Notes: generated by a model from the letters alone, not told the origin. DNA of 64,000 bases from an uncultured Paludibaculum sp. (GCF_963665245.1 NZ_OY762267.1:1054001-1118000); one strand, 5' to 3'. Shown: positions 44,898-54,299, counted from the first letter of the stretch. Numbers and translations: made by a program.

Positions 44898-46628
44898 TCA
44901 TCGTGAGTGGGGGCTGTGAAATGGTTCTCCTTGTTCGATGTTGGTGATGATCTCGCGGAGTTCTCGTGGTATCTCGTTGTTGTTGAATGCTTTTGCGATG
45001 GCCATAGCGCCGATGGTGACACCGTAGTGCTCGTGTGCCCATGTGCTGAGGTGCGAGACGAGTGTCTTCCCTGAGACCATGAAGAGTTTGTCGTTCTCCC
45101 ATTTGGCCTCAAGGAGTTTTCTGACTGCTTTGTTTGCTCCTCCCGGACCGAGAGTTCGTTCTTGGTGGCCGAGGTGTGTTGCGAGGGCGTCAAACACCGT
45201 GTCCTTTTCGTTTTCACACGCTTGTAATAGTGTTGCTACGACATCTGGGGGTGTTGGCGCGTCTGATTTGGCTCGTTGCTTGATGAGTCGGGCGATGACG
45301 GTGGGGTCGAGTAGGTAGTTTTCGATCTCTTTACGTTCCCAGATGTGAAGGTTGATGCTTCGTTTGGTGGCTTCTTGGTAGCGCTCTTGTTGCTCTTGGT
45401 CGGTGTGGTAGTCGCGGTCCAAGATGCAGTAGGTTGCTATGCGGTCCCCGACGGCGTTCTTGAGTGCCATGTTCGACCCGATGGCGAGTGCCCATCCGCC
45501 CCACCCACCGATGCTGAGGTTGGGTGTCGCGTCGAGTGGGGTCTCGGCGTTCGGGTAAAGCTTGGCGTGGAAGGTCTTGAGGAATGCGATGTCCTTACCC
45601 TCGAGGAAGAGAACTTTCTTCGCGCTCCAGAGTCGGGCGAGGTGCACGTTGTGGATGCCACCGAGCTGGTCGATGAGTACTTGTACGCCTGGTTCTGAGT
45701 TGGCGTACGTCGAGCGTTTTCTCTTGTTGTTGATGATGAGAATATCGCTGGGGTCGGCCTCTGCCATTATTTCGACGCTGTGGGTGGCGATGATGGTTTG
45801 CGCGAAGCGGGCTTTTATCAGGCGGAAGAGTCGTCGTTGGAGGTCCGGGTGCATGTACACATCAGGCTCGTCGAGAACCACTGTTGATTCTCGATCGGTT
45901 TTTGCGATGAACCAGATGGTTTGTAGCCACATTTGTAGCCCGTGTCCCATCCAAGCGACTTCCGCGGCGAAGTCGCCGTCGGTCACAAGCATGGTGAGGT
46001 TGTTGTCTTCGCGTTGCACTTTTTCGACGCGGAGCCCGTGCCATGTGGCTTCGGCGAGTTGCTTGAATTGTGCGAAGTGTTCTGGGGTTCTGAAGATCTG
46101 GTTTCTAAAGTGGCGTGAGGAAAGCCTAGTGTAGTAATGCTCGCTGACGTAGTTGTCGGTGAGGAAGGTCTCTTCGGCTTGGATTGGGGCGATTTGGGGG
46201 AGGATGTTGATGTGCGGAATGCGCGCTGCCAGGAATTCGGTGTTGGTCGTAATGCGATCGTCCCTGCCGTCGATGGTGGCGTGAATGCCTTCTCGGTTGA
46301 CGTAAACCGTGACGGTTGCTCCTTCGGTGAAGGTCGCTGTCAGGATCGCGGGTGGGTCTCCGTACCGGTGGAATGCTGTCTTGAGGTTGATGTCGAGGTG
46401 TTTGATGCGTGGGATGATGCAGCGGTGAAAGGGTGTAAGGTCGGAGCCGGCTGGGGGTCTACTGAACGATGTTCCTTTGCGGTTGACGACGGCAGCGATC
46501 AGGTGGAGTGCTTCGACGATCGTGCTTTTTCCAGCATTGTTGCGTCCCACGACGACGGTGTTGTCGTTGAGGGTGATGGTGTGGTCGTTGAAGCAACGGT
46601 AGTTCTGCAGACGGAGCGTGCGCAACAT
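44898..46628 (-). CDS. OLD-type ATP-dependent endonuclease (AAA + TOPRIM)
   Basis: A 576-residue fusion of an ABC/AAA15-type ATPase and a TOPRIM nuclease. The ATPase has Walker A GRNNAGKST (about 27-35), an ABC-like linker DGDFAAEVAWMGHGLQMWLQ (about 217), Walker B STVVLDEPDVYMHPD (about 247) and the His of IIATHSVEIMAEA. The TOPRIM part has LFLEGKDIAFLKTF (catalytic Glu near 348) and CILDRDY (DxD). OLD-family proteins, and the related fused PARIS-type ATPase/TOPRIM proteins, act in anti-phage defence. It converges on the broken Hhe gene and its GC content is clearly lower than that of its neighbours, pointing to separate acquisition. A palindrome lies upstream at 46685-46715. Confidence 0.88.
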   Translation of the reverse strand: MLRTLRLQNYRCFNDHTITLNDNTVVVGRNNAGKSTIVEALHLIAAVVNRKGTSFSRPPAGSDLTPFHRCIIPRIKHLDINLKTAFHRYGDPPAILTATFTEGATVTVYVNREGIHATIDGRDDRITTNTEFLAARIPHINILPQIAPIQAEETFLTDNYVSEHYYTRLSSRHFRNQIFRTPEHFAQFKQLAEATWHGLRVEKVQREDNNLTMLVTDGDFAAEVAWMGHGLQMWLQTIWFIAKTDRESTVVLDEPDVYMHPDLQRRLFRLIKARFAQTIIATHSVEIMAEADPSDILIINNKRKRSTYANSEPGVQVLIDQLGGIHNVHLARLWSAKKVLFLEGKDIAFLKTFHAKLYPNAETPLDATPNLSIGGWGGWALAIGSNMALKNAVGDRIATYCILDRDYHTDQEQQERYQEATKRSINLHIWERKEIENYLLDPTVIARLIKQRAKSDAPTPPDVVATLLQACENEKDTVFDALATHLGHQERTLGPGGANKAVRKLLEAKWENDKLFMVSGKTLVSHLSTWAHEHYGVTIGAMAIAKAFNNNEIPRELREIITNIEQGEPFHSPHSR

Positions 46629-46684
46629 TGTGTTGACTCGAGTCCACCGTTCTGAGGACCGGCGGTGGCTTGTGTTTCATTGTA

Positions 46685-46715
46685 CGGTAAACGATATGTA
46701 TATATGACTTTACCG
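46685..46715. promoter_or_regulatory. AT-rich palindrome upstream of the OLD-type gene
   Basis: CGGTAAA (46685-46691) and TTTACCG (46709-46715) are perfect 7-base arms around a 17-base core of alternating A and T (ATATGTATATATG). It lies about 60 bases upstream of the OLD start and could be an operator over its promoter. Repeat copy A1 begins six bases away. Confidence 0.4.
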
Positions 46716-46720
46716 GCCCA

Positions 46721-47020
46721 GAAGTTGGGACGTCCCGGTGTGTCCTACTCGCATTTTGATCGAGTAATTCAGGATGGCAGATGCCTGTATCCTGTCGAGT
46801 TCTGACGCCCGTACGGGTTTGAACTCCTCGACCGTCATACTTCGCTACTCAGCCTATCAAAGTACACCCCGGCGGAGCCGTCGCGTAGCCGACTTTAGAA
46901 CTGAGATCCTGCGGCCTCCCATCAAAAGTGGCCCAGGCAACAGCTGCCCGTCAAACCGCACTTCCGAGGATGGATGCTTTCGCGGCAAAATGGAGAGTGA
47001 CACCAGGACGTCCCCCGGCC
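46721..47020 (+). repeat. Dispersed repeat family A, copy 1
   Basis: About 300 bases. It starts GAAGTTGGGACGTCC and ends CCAGGACGTCCCCCGGCC. Core landmarks shared with the other three copies are CTCGCATTTTGATCGAG, GATGCCTGTATCCTGTCGA, TTCGCTACTCAGCCTATC and CGCACTTCCGAGGATGGATG. Identity to the other copies looks to be about 88-92%. Confidence 0.88.
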
Positions 47021-47119
47021 CTTCGGGGCAATGCTCCCATGCAGAGTCCCGACGCTTACCTATTGCGCCCGGGCGCCGAGTGTAGACCGGAGCAGGTGAT
47101 TCGTGATGGAGGTAGCCAA

Positions 47120-47443
47120 ATGACAGTCCCGGTGAGAAAACAAGTGATGCAATCCTGGGTCATCGGACTGGCCGTTTCGTGTGCTGCAACTGTTCTGGAT
47201 GTCATTAGTGTGCATACACCACTTCAGGTCGTCGCCATATTTCTTGGTACCCTGCGATCACCAGCTTCGTTTGTTTTCGCGGGGATTGAGAGACAAGTGG
47301 GAATTGGAACAACAGCGTCGATGGTATACGCGACTGAGATCCTGGGCGGCTGCATCATCTACGGGGCAATCGCCTTTCTGGCGATTCGGGTACGGAATCG
47401 CTACCGGCCCGGTCAAGGCGTTCGCCGTCCCGCATCCCCGTAG
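47120..47443 (+). CDS. Small membrane protein, 107 aa, unknown
   Basis: A 107-residue protein starting at ATG 47120, with GGAGG seven bases upstream. Hydrophobic segments lie at about 12-28 (WVIGLAVSCAATVLDVI), 33-50 (LQVVAIFLGTLRSPASF) and 68-90 (YATEILGGCIIYGAIAFLAI). The C terminus is basic. I recognise no family. The frame is open further upstream into repeat A1, but the ribosome-binding site supports the internal start. Confidence 0.5.
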   Translation: MTVPVRKQVMQSWVIGLAVSCAATVLDVISVHTPLQVVAIFLGTLRSPASFVFAGIERQVGIGTTASMVYATEILGGCIIYGAIAFLAIRVRNRYRPGQGVRRPASP

Positions 47444-48380
47444 AGTGTAAGCGTCTCACCGCCCCATCTTGACATGCGCCGACGTTCCGCTGTGCGCCCG
47501 CCGCAAGGCGAGGCGGTCTGGTGATCCGTCCCGGCGGGCATTGTGTGGCCATGATCACGTACCTTGCCGTCAAGAGTAGCGAGCCTACCTTGGAGAGATA
47601 CCTCTGTCGTGTTGTGGATTTTGCGGTAGATCGGGGTGATGGGCGGAGGAAATGCCGGGCCGATTCGACGCGGACGACGTTGCGGAGGGAGATCGGCGGA
47701 GGGGTGTAAGTCTTGTTGCTACATTTGTTTACCGAAGGTAGACGTTAGGCTGTCCCGCCTCCCCGCCTTCGGCGGACCGTTGTGTGCGCTGCAAAATGGC
47801 ACGAAGCAACGACTGCGATGGACGACCAGGACGGCACCGTCGTCCCGAATAAGCCCGCAATTTTTCCTAGTTGCGCGCCTTCATGCTGTCTTGCGGCAAT
47901 CAATGCAGAACCCCAACACAACAAAGAGGTAATCGGCTACGTAGCCAACGATAACAAGGGAGGAGGTCCTTGACCCAGAAGGAACGCTGAACTACTTCAT
48001 GCCAAAGGATTGGTGTGCTCTGCTTGTACTCGATCTGATTCCTGAGGGATGGTGTTGTGCGGAACCGGCGAAAACTCCATTCGCCAGAACGGGGTCAGGA
48101 AAACGCAATGTCTTGATTTTCCAATTGATGGCCCCCTTCCCAAACTCGTCAATCATGCGGTGCAGCAGAACGGGCGGAGCCGAGAGGGGGATCTCATCGC
48201 TTCTGCTTCTTTGGTGAACGTTGACACCGCTTAAACTAGAAATAACAACCATTTACAGTTGCGGATCCGGGCGTCAGGATCGCGCCGGAAATCCACCTGC
48301 CTCGGTCAGAATGGTACCGTGGTGTGGGGCAGCGTTTCACCGACCCCCTGCGGCCCCCTCGGGGTTAAACTGGAGAACGA
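47444..48380. other. Intergenic region before the IetAS pair
   Basis: Contains repeat C copy 2 (47505-47760). From 47761 to 48380 there are short frames on both strands but none with a ribosome-binding site and recognisable protein pattern. GGAG at 48370-48373 serves the ietA start. Confidence 0.5.
47505..47760 (+). repeat. Dispersed repeat family C, copy 2
   Basis: About 255 bases closely similar to 34246-34500 (see the landmarks listed there). Base identity looks to be about 85%. It lies between the small membrane protein gene and ietA, as copy 1 lies between two gene groups. Confidence 0.8.
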
Positions 48381-49361
48381 ATGAGCACCGCCCGGCACAT
48401 GATTGCGCTGCTAAAAAGCCACATTGAGGGTGACGACAAAGAGTTCTTGTCCGTTGCCATGCAGGCGGCTGCCCATGAAGCGAAACTTGGTCATGGCGCC
48501 ATAGCTGAACAACTCCGGGATCTGATCGACGAAGCGAAACGCCGTTCGGCCGCCGTCTCGAACCGGCCTGGGCAACTCATCGTTCTCGAGCCCCGCGGCG
48601 AGCTTGCGAGTCTGCTGTCGGTTCAGACACCCACGCTGAGGCTTGCGGATATGGCATTACCCTCAACGCTCGCCGAGCGCTTGCAGCGCGTGTTGGTCGA
48701 GCAGCGGCAGCAGAAGCGCTTGCGCGAACACGGTCTTCAGCCTCGCCGGAAGCTTCTATTCGTAGGACCTCCGGGCTCGGGAAAGACGATGACGGCCTCG
48801 GCTCTCGCCGGCGAGCTTCATCTTCCCCTGTTCACCATCATGCTCGAAGGTTTGATTACGAAGTTCATGGGCGAGACGGCGGCAAAGCTGAAACTGGCCT
48901 TCGACGCGATCCGCCAGAGCCGCGGTGTTTACCTCTTCGATGAGTTTGATGCGCTCGGCGCGCATCGCACGCAATCGAATGACGTGGGCGAAATCCGCCG
49001 AGTCCTCAATTCGTTCCTGCAACTGCTGGAAAAGGACACCTCGGATAGCCTGATAGTGGCTGCGACCAATCATCCCGAAATGCTTGATCGCGCACTCTTC
49101 CGGCGCTTCGATGACGTGATTGAATACGGGCTTCCGGATCCTGACTTAGCCGAAGAAATCCTCAGACGCAAGCTAACGATGTTCGACACGGGAGTCCTGG
49201 ACTGGGCGTGCATCCTGCCAGAAGCTGTGGACCTAAGCCATGCGGAATTGGCGCGGGCCGCCGAGGAGTCCGCCAAGCAGGCCGTGCTGGGCGGCTCCCA
49301 GCGCATTACCACCGATGCCCTTCTATCGGCGCTGCGCGAACGAAAGGCGGCCTGCCGCTAA
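48381..49361 (+). CDS. ietA: IetA-like AAA+ ATPase
   Basis: A 326-residue AAA+ ATPase. Walker A is GPPGSGKTM (about 132-140), Walker B is GVYLFDEFDALG (about 180-191), sensor 1 is VAATNHPEML and the arginine finger region is DRALFRRFDDVIEYGLP. The N-terminal 100 residues are helical. It is followed with no gap by a subtilisin-like protease gene. This ATPase/S8-protease pair is the IetAS type, first described as a plasmid-stability/toxin-antitoxin locus in Agrobacterium and later reported as an anti-phage system. The protease partner and order support the naming. Confidence 0.85.
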   Translation: MSTARHMIALLKSHIEGDDKEFLSVAMQAAAHEAKLGHGAIAEQLRDLIDEAKRRSAAVSNRPGQLIVLEPRGELASLLSVQTPTLRLADMALPSTLAERLQRVLVEQRQQKRLREHGLQPRRKLLFVGPPGSGKTMTASALAGELHLPLFTIMLEGLITKFMGETAAKLKLAFDAIRQSRGVYLFDEFDALGAHRTQSNDVGEIRRVLNSFLQLLEKDTSDSLIVAATNHPEMLDRALFRRFDDVIEYGLPDPDLAEEILRRKLTMFDTGVLDWACILPEAVDLSHAELARAAEESAKQAVLGGSQRITTDALLSALRERKAACR

Positions 49362-51842
49362 ATGGCCCAGTTCCCGCGCGACCTTCCGCACCTCTACTTG
49401 CACGGTAACGGACGGCCTGAACCCTACACCAGCAAAACTCCGCCGCCGCGTTACACACTGCCACAGCGGGAACGACTCCCACACGCGGACGTGCTGGCCG
49501 CGGCCGTCACCGAGGCGCTGGCGGCGGCCGAGGTAACCCGCGCCGAGCGTGACCCCGGCCTACTCACCGGTACGCCGGGTTTTTACCTTGATTTTGAGAT
49601 TCCGTCTGGTTCGGAAACCGCCGCGGAACTGCTCGAAAACCGGCCCAAGCATATTGAACTGGTAGCCGTCCGGGAGGGGCCGGAGGGAGCTCTGGCAACG
49701 GTGTTCGTCCCGGATTCGGTCGCGGAGCACTTCCGCGACAAGATTGAGGAGTACCGGACCCAGAACACCAAGCCCCGTAAGCCCAAAGATCCGAGCACCG
49801 AGCCCAAGCCAGGGCGCCCGAAAAATGAAGACCTGATCGCTCGGATCAACACCATCCGGCTGGCGGCGGTCCGCTCCCTCTATACCGATGACCCGGCCTT
49901 GTTCCCAACGACTGGTCAGGCCGTTTGGTGGGAAGTATGGATTCGGCACGGCTACATCGAAGCGTTCGAGACGGTCGCCACCAAGTTGGAATTGCCGGTT
50001 GAGGCTAGTCGGCTCACGTTTCCAGATCGGGAAGTGCGGCTCGTCTATGGCGATGTCCAAGCACTCGGGCGTTTGTACCTCAACAGTAACTCCATTGCGG
50101 AGATCCGCCGCGCTAAAGATACACCGTCACTCTTTATTTCCTGGTCGAACGTTGAACAAGGTGCTTGGGCGGCGGACCTCGCCGAACGCGTCGTGCTGCC
50201 AGAAAGCCGCACTGTAGCCGTCTGTGTTCTCGATACCGGTGTTACGCAAGCCCATCCCCTGCTCGCGCCATCGTTGGACGTCAACGATGTCCACAAATAC
50301 GACCCAACCTGGCCAGATGGCGACTCGTACGGCCATGGCACCAACATGGCGGGGACAGCACTCTACGGGGATCTTCTGCCGCTGCTAGAAGGGAGCGGCA
50401 CTGTCGCATTGACTTACTGTCTGGAGTCGGTGAAGATCCTGCCGGATCAGGGAGAGAACGATCCGAAGCTGTACGGAGCAATCACACGCGAGGCGATCGC
50501 CCGCGCGGAGGTCGCTGCGCCGGACCGGCGTCGGGCGGTGTGCCTTGCAGTGACAAGCGATATTGGTACCAGGCGCGGGCGTCCGTCTTCTTGGTCTGCC
50601 GCCATTGATCAGCTCACTTTCGGAGACGATACGACCCGTCGCTTGGTCCTGATTTCGGCGGGGAACATCCGCGACGGTCTGTCTGCGGACCAATATCCGG
50701 CCCGCAATGAGACCGAACCGATCGAGAACCCAGCGCAGGCTTGGAATGCGGTTACGGTCGGCGCCTTCACCGAGAAGACCACCCTTGCCGATCCGGGCTA
50801 TGCCGGATGGCAAGCGGTCGCTCCGGCCGGCGAACTCTGCCCGACCAGCCGCACGTCCCTAGTCTGGGAGCGCCAGTGGCCGATCAAGCCGGACATCCTG
50901 ATGGAGGGCGGCAACTTGGCAGCGTCGGGAGACCAGTGCGATTGGCCGGACGATCTCGGCCTGCTCACGACTTATCACGATCCGGGCACGCGACACTTTG
51001 ATATTTTCCGCGACACGAGTGCGGCTACCGCCCTGGCAGGAAACCTCGCCGGACGTATCCTAGCCGCTATGCCGGAACGCTGGCCCGAGACGATCCGTGC
51101 ACTGATGGTCCATTCGGCCGAATGGACAGTCCCAATGCGGACGCAGTTCGATGCGGCGGCGTCGGAACAGCAAAAGCTCGCGTTGCTGCGGAAATACGGC
51201 TACGGGGTCCCGAGCTATGAACGGGCAGTTCTAAGCGCTGCGAACGATCTGACCCTGATTGCCGAAGACAGCATGCAGCCCTTCTGGAAGGACGCTGGCG
51301 TCATTAAGACGCGTCACATGAACCTGCATGCGTTCCCGTGGCCACGAACTCAACTCGAAGAGCTCGGTGAAACCGAGGTCGAACTGCGTGTGACGCTTTC
51401 CTATTACGTTGAGCCGAATCCGGGCGAACGGGGTTGGCTTCGCCGGCATCGTTATCCTTCGCATGCTCTCCGCTTCGCTGTGAAGCGGGCTCTTGAGTCG
51501 GTCGATGAATTTCGGCAACGCATCAATGCCGCGGCCGTGGCCGAAGAGGAGGAACTCGCTCCCGTGCCCGTCGGCGCAGACGACTGGTATCTGGGCCGCA
51601 TCCGCAATGTTGGTTCGATCCATTCCGATTATTGGCGGGGCACGGCCGTAGAACTGGCTCAGCGCTCGGCGGTCGGTGTGTATCCCATCGGAGGCTGGTG
51701 GAAGGAGAACCCAAACCACAAACGATATGACCGGCGTGTGCGCTACGCGTTGATCGTCTCGATACGTGCGGTTAATGGCAACATCGACATCTACACGCCA
51801 GTGAGAACCCAGATCGCTGTTTCGCCCGAAATCACAATTTGA
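49362..51842 (+). CDS. ietS: IetS-like subtilisin-family serine protease
   Basis: An 826-residue S8-family protease without a signal peptide, so probably cytoplasmic. The triad is visible: Asp in VAVCVLDTGVTQAHP (about residue 291), His in GDSYGHGTNMAG (about 325) and Ser in FRDTSAATALAGN (about 553). Residues 1-260 are an N-terminal domain of unknown role, with a Lys/Pro-rich linker near 138-152. The C-terminal 230 residues are beta-rich (TEVELRVTLSYYVEPNPGER), then helical. It starts right after the ietA stop (TAAATG), so the two are co-expressed. Confidence 0.85.
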   Translation: MAQFPRDLPHLYLHGNGRPEPYTSKTPPPRYTLPQRERLPHADVLAAAVTEALAAAEVTRAERDPGLLTGTPGFYLDFEIPSGSETAAELLENRPKHIELVAVREGPEGALATVFVPDSVAEHFRDKIEEYRTQNTKPRKPKDPSTEPKPGRPKNEDLIARINTIRLAAVRSLYTDDPALFPTTGQAVWWEVWIRHGYIEAFETVATKLELPVEASRLTFPDREVRLVYGDVQALGRLYLNSNSIAEIRRAKDTPSLFISWSNVEQGAWAADLAERVVLPESRTVAVCVLDTGVTQAHPLLAPSLDVNDVHKYDPTWPDGDSYGHGTNMAGTALYGDLLPLLEGSGTVALTYCLESVKILPDQGENDPKLYGAITREAIARAEVAAPDRRRAVCLAVTSDIGTRRGRPSSWSAAIDQLTFGDDTTRRLVLISAGNIRDGLSADQYPARNETEPIENPAQAWNAVTVGAFTEKTTLADPGYAGWQAVAPAGELCPTSRTSLVWERQWPIKPDILMEGGNLAASGDQCDWPDDLGLLTTYHDPGTRHFDIFRDTSAATALAGNLAGRILAAMPERWPETIRALMVHSAEWTVPMRTQFDAAASEQQKLALLRKYGYGVPSYERAVLSAANDLTLIAEDSMQPFWKDAGVIKTRHMNLHAFPWPRTQLEELGETEVELRVTLSYYVEPNPGERGWLRRHRYPSHALRFAVKRALESVDEFRQRINAAAVAEEEELAPVPVGADDWYLGRIRNVGSIHSDYWRGTAVELAQRSAVGVYPIGGWWKENPNHKRYDRRVRYALIVSIRAVNGNIDIYTPVRTQIAVSPEITI

Positions 51843-52265
51843 GCGTCCTGCCCTTGCATATAATGGGCAGCGAAAGACCAGCAGTCCCATGCCGACCAAA
51901 GGCGCCAACAGAAGAGGAAGTGAGCGCACCCCACGAGGCTATCGCGTACGAAACCGAAACGCGGGTCCGCGTGAGCGCCAACCGGCCCGATCTTGTCTTC
52001 TTATTTCTGCGGTGAGATGGATCTTTCTGTGCGGCGCCGTGAGACCTCCGCAGCGACAATCTGGACGCCCGGAACAGCGCGTGATGTCGACAGTTGCGCG
52101 CCGGTCGCCAGAGTCCAACAAGAGTCCATTAACAGACTCGAAGAATCCGCCTCTGTAGAATCAACAACTTGGGATCGTCAGCATTGAAGTTGGTCGCGGT
52201 AGGGACGGCCATTGCTGGTCGCTCCCCGCACAGATCCGTACTGGCGCTGCTCACGCATACGGCTC
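51843..52265. other. Region without a gene
   Basis: About 420 bases after ietS. I see no supported coding sequence, RNA gene or repeat here. Confidence 0.5.
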
Positions 52266-52640
52266 CTACCTTGGATATCTGGCGTCAAAGCGCACTGCTG
52301 GATGTGGATGCAGTAGCCGAGGGCGTGGCAGCCAGCGCTCGAAGAGTCGAGTTGCCCGTGCCGCACTCACTCGGGCTTTCTGGCTGCGCCTTTTTAATAC
52401 GCGCCACCAATAACGCCCGATGCGCTCGCGGAATCGGTACAGGCTCGCCCAGTTGCCCGGCACTGCATGGCATTGGTAGAAACCGTTAAGCACGCGCCCG
52501 AGCCACTCCCCCACTTTCGGCACCGGTTCGTGCATCCGCTCGCGAAGCGTCTGCTTAACTTGCTGCAGTTTTGCCTCCAAGCGCTTCCTCGCCGTGCGCC
52601 GCCAGATAGTGAATCGCCCGAGACTGTTGCTCCCACACGA
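52266..52640 (-). pseudogene. Group II intron reverse transcriptase C-terminal remnant
   Basis: The minus-strand frame holds GRFTIWRRTARKRLEAKLQQ, ERMHEPVPKVGEWLGRVLNG, FYQCHAVPGNW and RLFERWLPRPRLLHPHPAVR. This is the maturase/C-terminal part of a different group II reverse transcriptase lineage from the intact one at 38349. The reverse-transcriptase core is absent. Its N-terminal side is cut by the GTTGGGACG repeats. Confidence 0.8.
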
Positions 52641-52992
52641 AGTTGGAAGTTGGGACGTCACTGTTGGAAGTTGGGGACGTCACTGGCGTGTCCTACTCGC
52701 ATTTTGATCGAGTAACTCAGGATGGCCGATGCCTGTATCCTGTCGACTTCTGACGCTCGTACGGCTTTGAACTCCTCGACCGTCATACTTCGCTACTCAG
52801 CCTATCGAAGTACACCCCAGGGGAGCCCTCGCATAGGCGACCTTAGTACAGAGATCCTGCAGCCTCCCGTCGAAAGTGCCCCAGGCAACAGCTGGCCGTC
52901 AGGCTCGCACTTCCGAGGATGGATGCTTTCGCGGCCAAATGGGGAGTGACATACCAGGACGGCCCCCGGCCAAAACAGGACGTCCCCCGGCC
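52639..52992 (+). repeat. Dispersed repeat family A, copy 2
   Basis: Starts with two or three stuttered GTTGGGACGTCAC-type units (52644-52685), then the family A core from CTACTCGCATTTTGATCGAG, ending with two GGACG.CCCCCGGCC units (to 52992). Repeat B copy 1 follows directly. Confidence 0.85.
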
Positions 52993-53352
52993 CGGTCGTC
53001 GGCCGGGAGTTCTAATTGTCGCCCGTCACTTCAGGATAGCGTGGCTTTGCATCGGCGGCTCCAGTTGCCATGATCTGGCTAGGGTTTAGCGACCGAAGTC
53101 ACTTCGCAGTTGCGGCGCTATCGATGGCGGAGCCGGTCAGAAGGCCGGCACGAATGCCGGCCCGCAAGCGTGGACGCATACCCCACGAAGCATGGGCCCC
53201 GATCTGTATTGATGGCTCTCAGCTTCATCTTGAGATGAACTGGACCTACGGGAGGTTTGCGTTTGGGTGTGCGCGAACGGAAGTTGGACGTTGGGACTGG
53301 CAGTTGGGACGTTCAGGACGTCCCCGGCCGCAGGACGTCCCCCGGCCATATG
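52984..53352 (+). repeat. Dispersed repeat family B, copy 1
   Basis: About 369 bases almost identical to 60490-60842, with only a few substitutions and a short GGCCGCAGGACGTCCCCC expansion near the end. Landmarks are GGTCGTCGGCCGGGAGTTCT, GGCTCCAGTTGCCATGATCT and GGCCGGCACGAATGCCGGCC, the last a strong palindrome. It carries a 68-codon frame (MIWLGFSDRSHF...) conserved in both copies; whether it is translated is unknown. Confidence 0.88.
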
Positions 53353-53652
53353 GAAGTTGGGACGTCCTGTGTCCAACTCGCATTTTGATCGAGAAACTCA
53401 GGATGGCCGATGCCTGTATCCTGTCGACTTCTGCCGCTCGTACGGGTTTGAACTCCTCAACCGTCATACTTCGCTACTCAGCCTATCAAAGTACACAGGG
53501 GGGAGCCATCGCGTAGGCGACTTTAGTACTGAGATCCTGCGGCCTGCCGTCGAAAGTGGCCCAGGCAACAGCTGCCCGTCAAACCGCACTTCCGAGGATG
53601 GATGCTCTCGCGGCAAAATGGGGAGTGACACACCAGTGACGTCCCCCGGCCA
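53352..53652 (+). repeat. Dispersed repeat family A, copy 3
   Basis: Starts GGAAGTTGGGACGTCC and ends GTGACGTCCCCCGGCC. It has the full family A core, with small indels relative to the other copies (for example in the region after AGTACAC). It directly follows repeat B1 and ends about 50 bases from the higA stop. Confidence 0.85.
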
Positions 53653-53701
53653 GCCAGGATGTCCCCCGGCCGCCGGAGGGCGCCGCGAAGTGAGGATCAG
53701 A

Positions 53702-53989
53702 TCAGGCGGCGGTGAGCCTTGTCACGTGGAGTCCCTTCCTGCCTTTTTCGGCGTGCCAGAGGTCATACTGGAGCTGCTGGTTGAGCCAACTCTCCGCACT
53801 CGTGCCAAAGGCGATGGATAGCCGGACAGCCATTTCCGGGCTGATGCCGGCTCGTCCGTTGAGGATGCCGGAAAGAGTCTTGCGGCTCACGCCCAGCGAC
53901 CGCGCAGTCTGAGTTACGTTCAGTCCCAATGGTTCGAGGCATAGCTTCTTGAGTACCTCCCCAGGATGTGGAGGATTGTGCATCTTCAT
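53702..53989 (-). CDS. higA: HigA-family antitoxin
   Basis: A 95-residue antitoxin: [20 protein letters not shown] at the start, then a helix-turn-helix ([20 protein letters not shown]) and [15 protein letters not shown], all standard for HigA (XRE-type). I chose ATG 53989, which has GAGG five bases upstream; an earlier ATG at 54013 overlaps the higB end. It should neutralise HigB and repress the operon. It lies downstream of the toxin gene, the usual order for higBA. Confidence 0.9.
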   Translation of the reverse strand: MKMHNPPHPGEVLKKLCLEPLGLNVTQTARSLGVSRKTLSGILNGRAGISPEMAVRLSIAFGTSAESWLNQQLQYDLWHAEKGRKGLHVTRLTAA

Positions 53990-53996
53990 CGTCGCC

Positions 53997-54296
53997 TCAG
54001 TGGTAGTCTTCATAGTCCACAGGCTCAACATCTTTGCCGGCGCAAATGAACGTGACACGCCAGTTGCCGCTCACTTTCACCGCCCACGTGCCTTTTCTCT
54101 TGCCGCTCAGCTCGTGAAGGTCCACGCCGGGCAGGCCCATGTCGCTTGCGGTTGTCGATACATTCAGCCGGCCGAGGATCAGTCGAAGCCGGTCAGCGTG
54201 CCTGGACTGAATGCCTGACCTGGATCCGGCGGTAAAGAACCGTTCGAGTCCTTTGTGTCGAAATCCTCTGATGGACGCGCTCTGAGTGTAATGCAA
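53997..54296 (-). CDS. higB: HigB-family toxin
   Basis: A RelE-superfamily mRNA interferase, with [40 protein letters not shown] and [13 protein letters not shown], then EDYH at the end; these match HigB closely. The start is unclear: HigB normally begins one or two residues before SFRHKG, where this gene has an ATC codon (54272). The nearest standard option in frame is TTG at 54296 (99 aa); an ATG at 54362 would add unrelated sequence. The stop lies eight bases before higA. Confidence 0.82.
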   Translation of the reverse strand: MHYTQSASIRGFRHKGLERFFTAGSRSGIQSRHADRLRLILGRLNVSTTASDMGLPGVDLHELSGKRKGTWAVKVSGNWRVTFICAGKDVEPVDYEDYH

Positions 54297-54299
54297 GTG

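Noticed and set aside
46774..47085. Small gene MADACILS... within repeat A
   Set aside because: The frame recurs in several copies but small indels break it in different places, so the repeat is probably not protein-coding.
52640..52690. CRISPR-like array of GTTGGGACG units
   Set aside because: The units are short, uneven and stuttered without spacers of constant length, and no cas genes are present.
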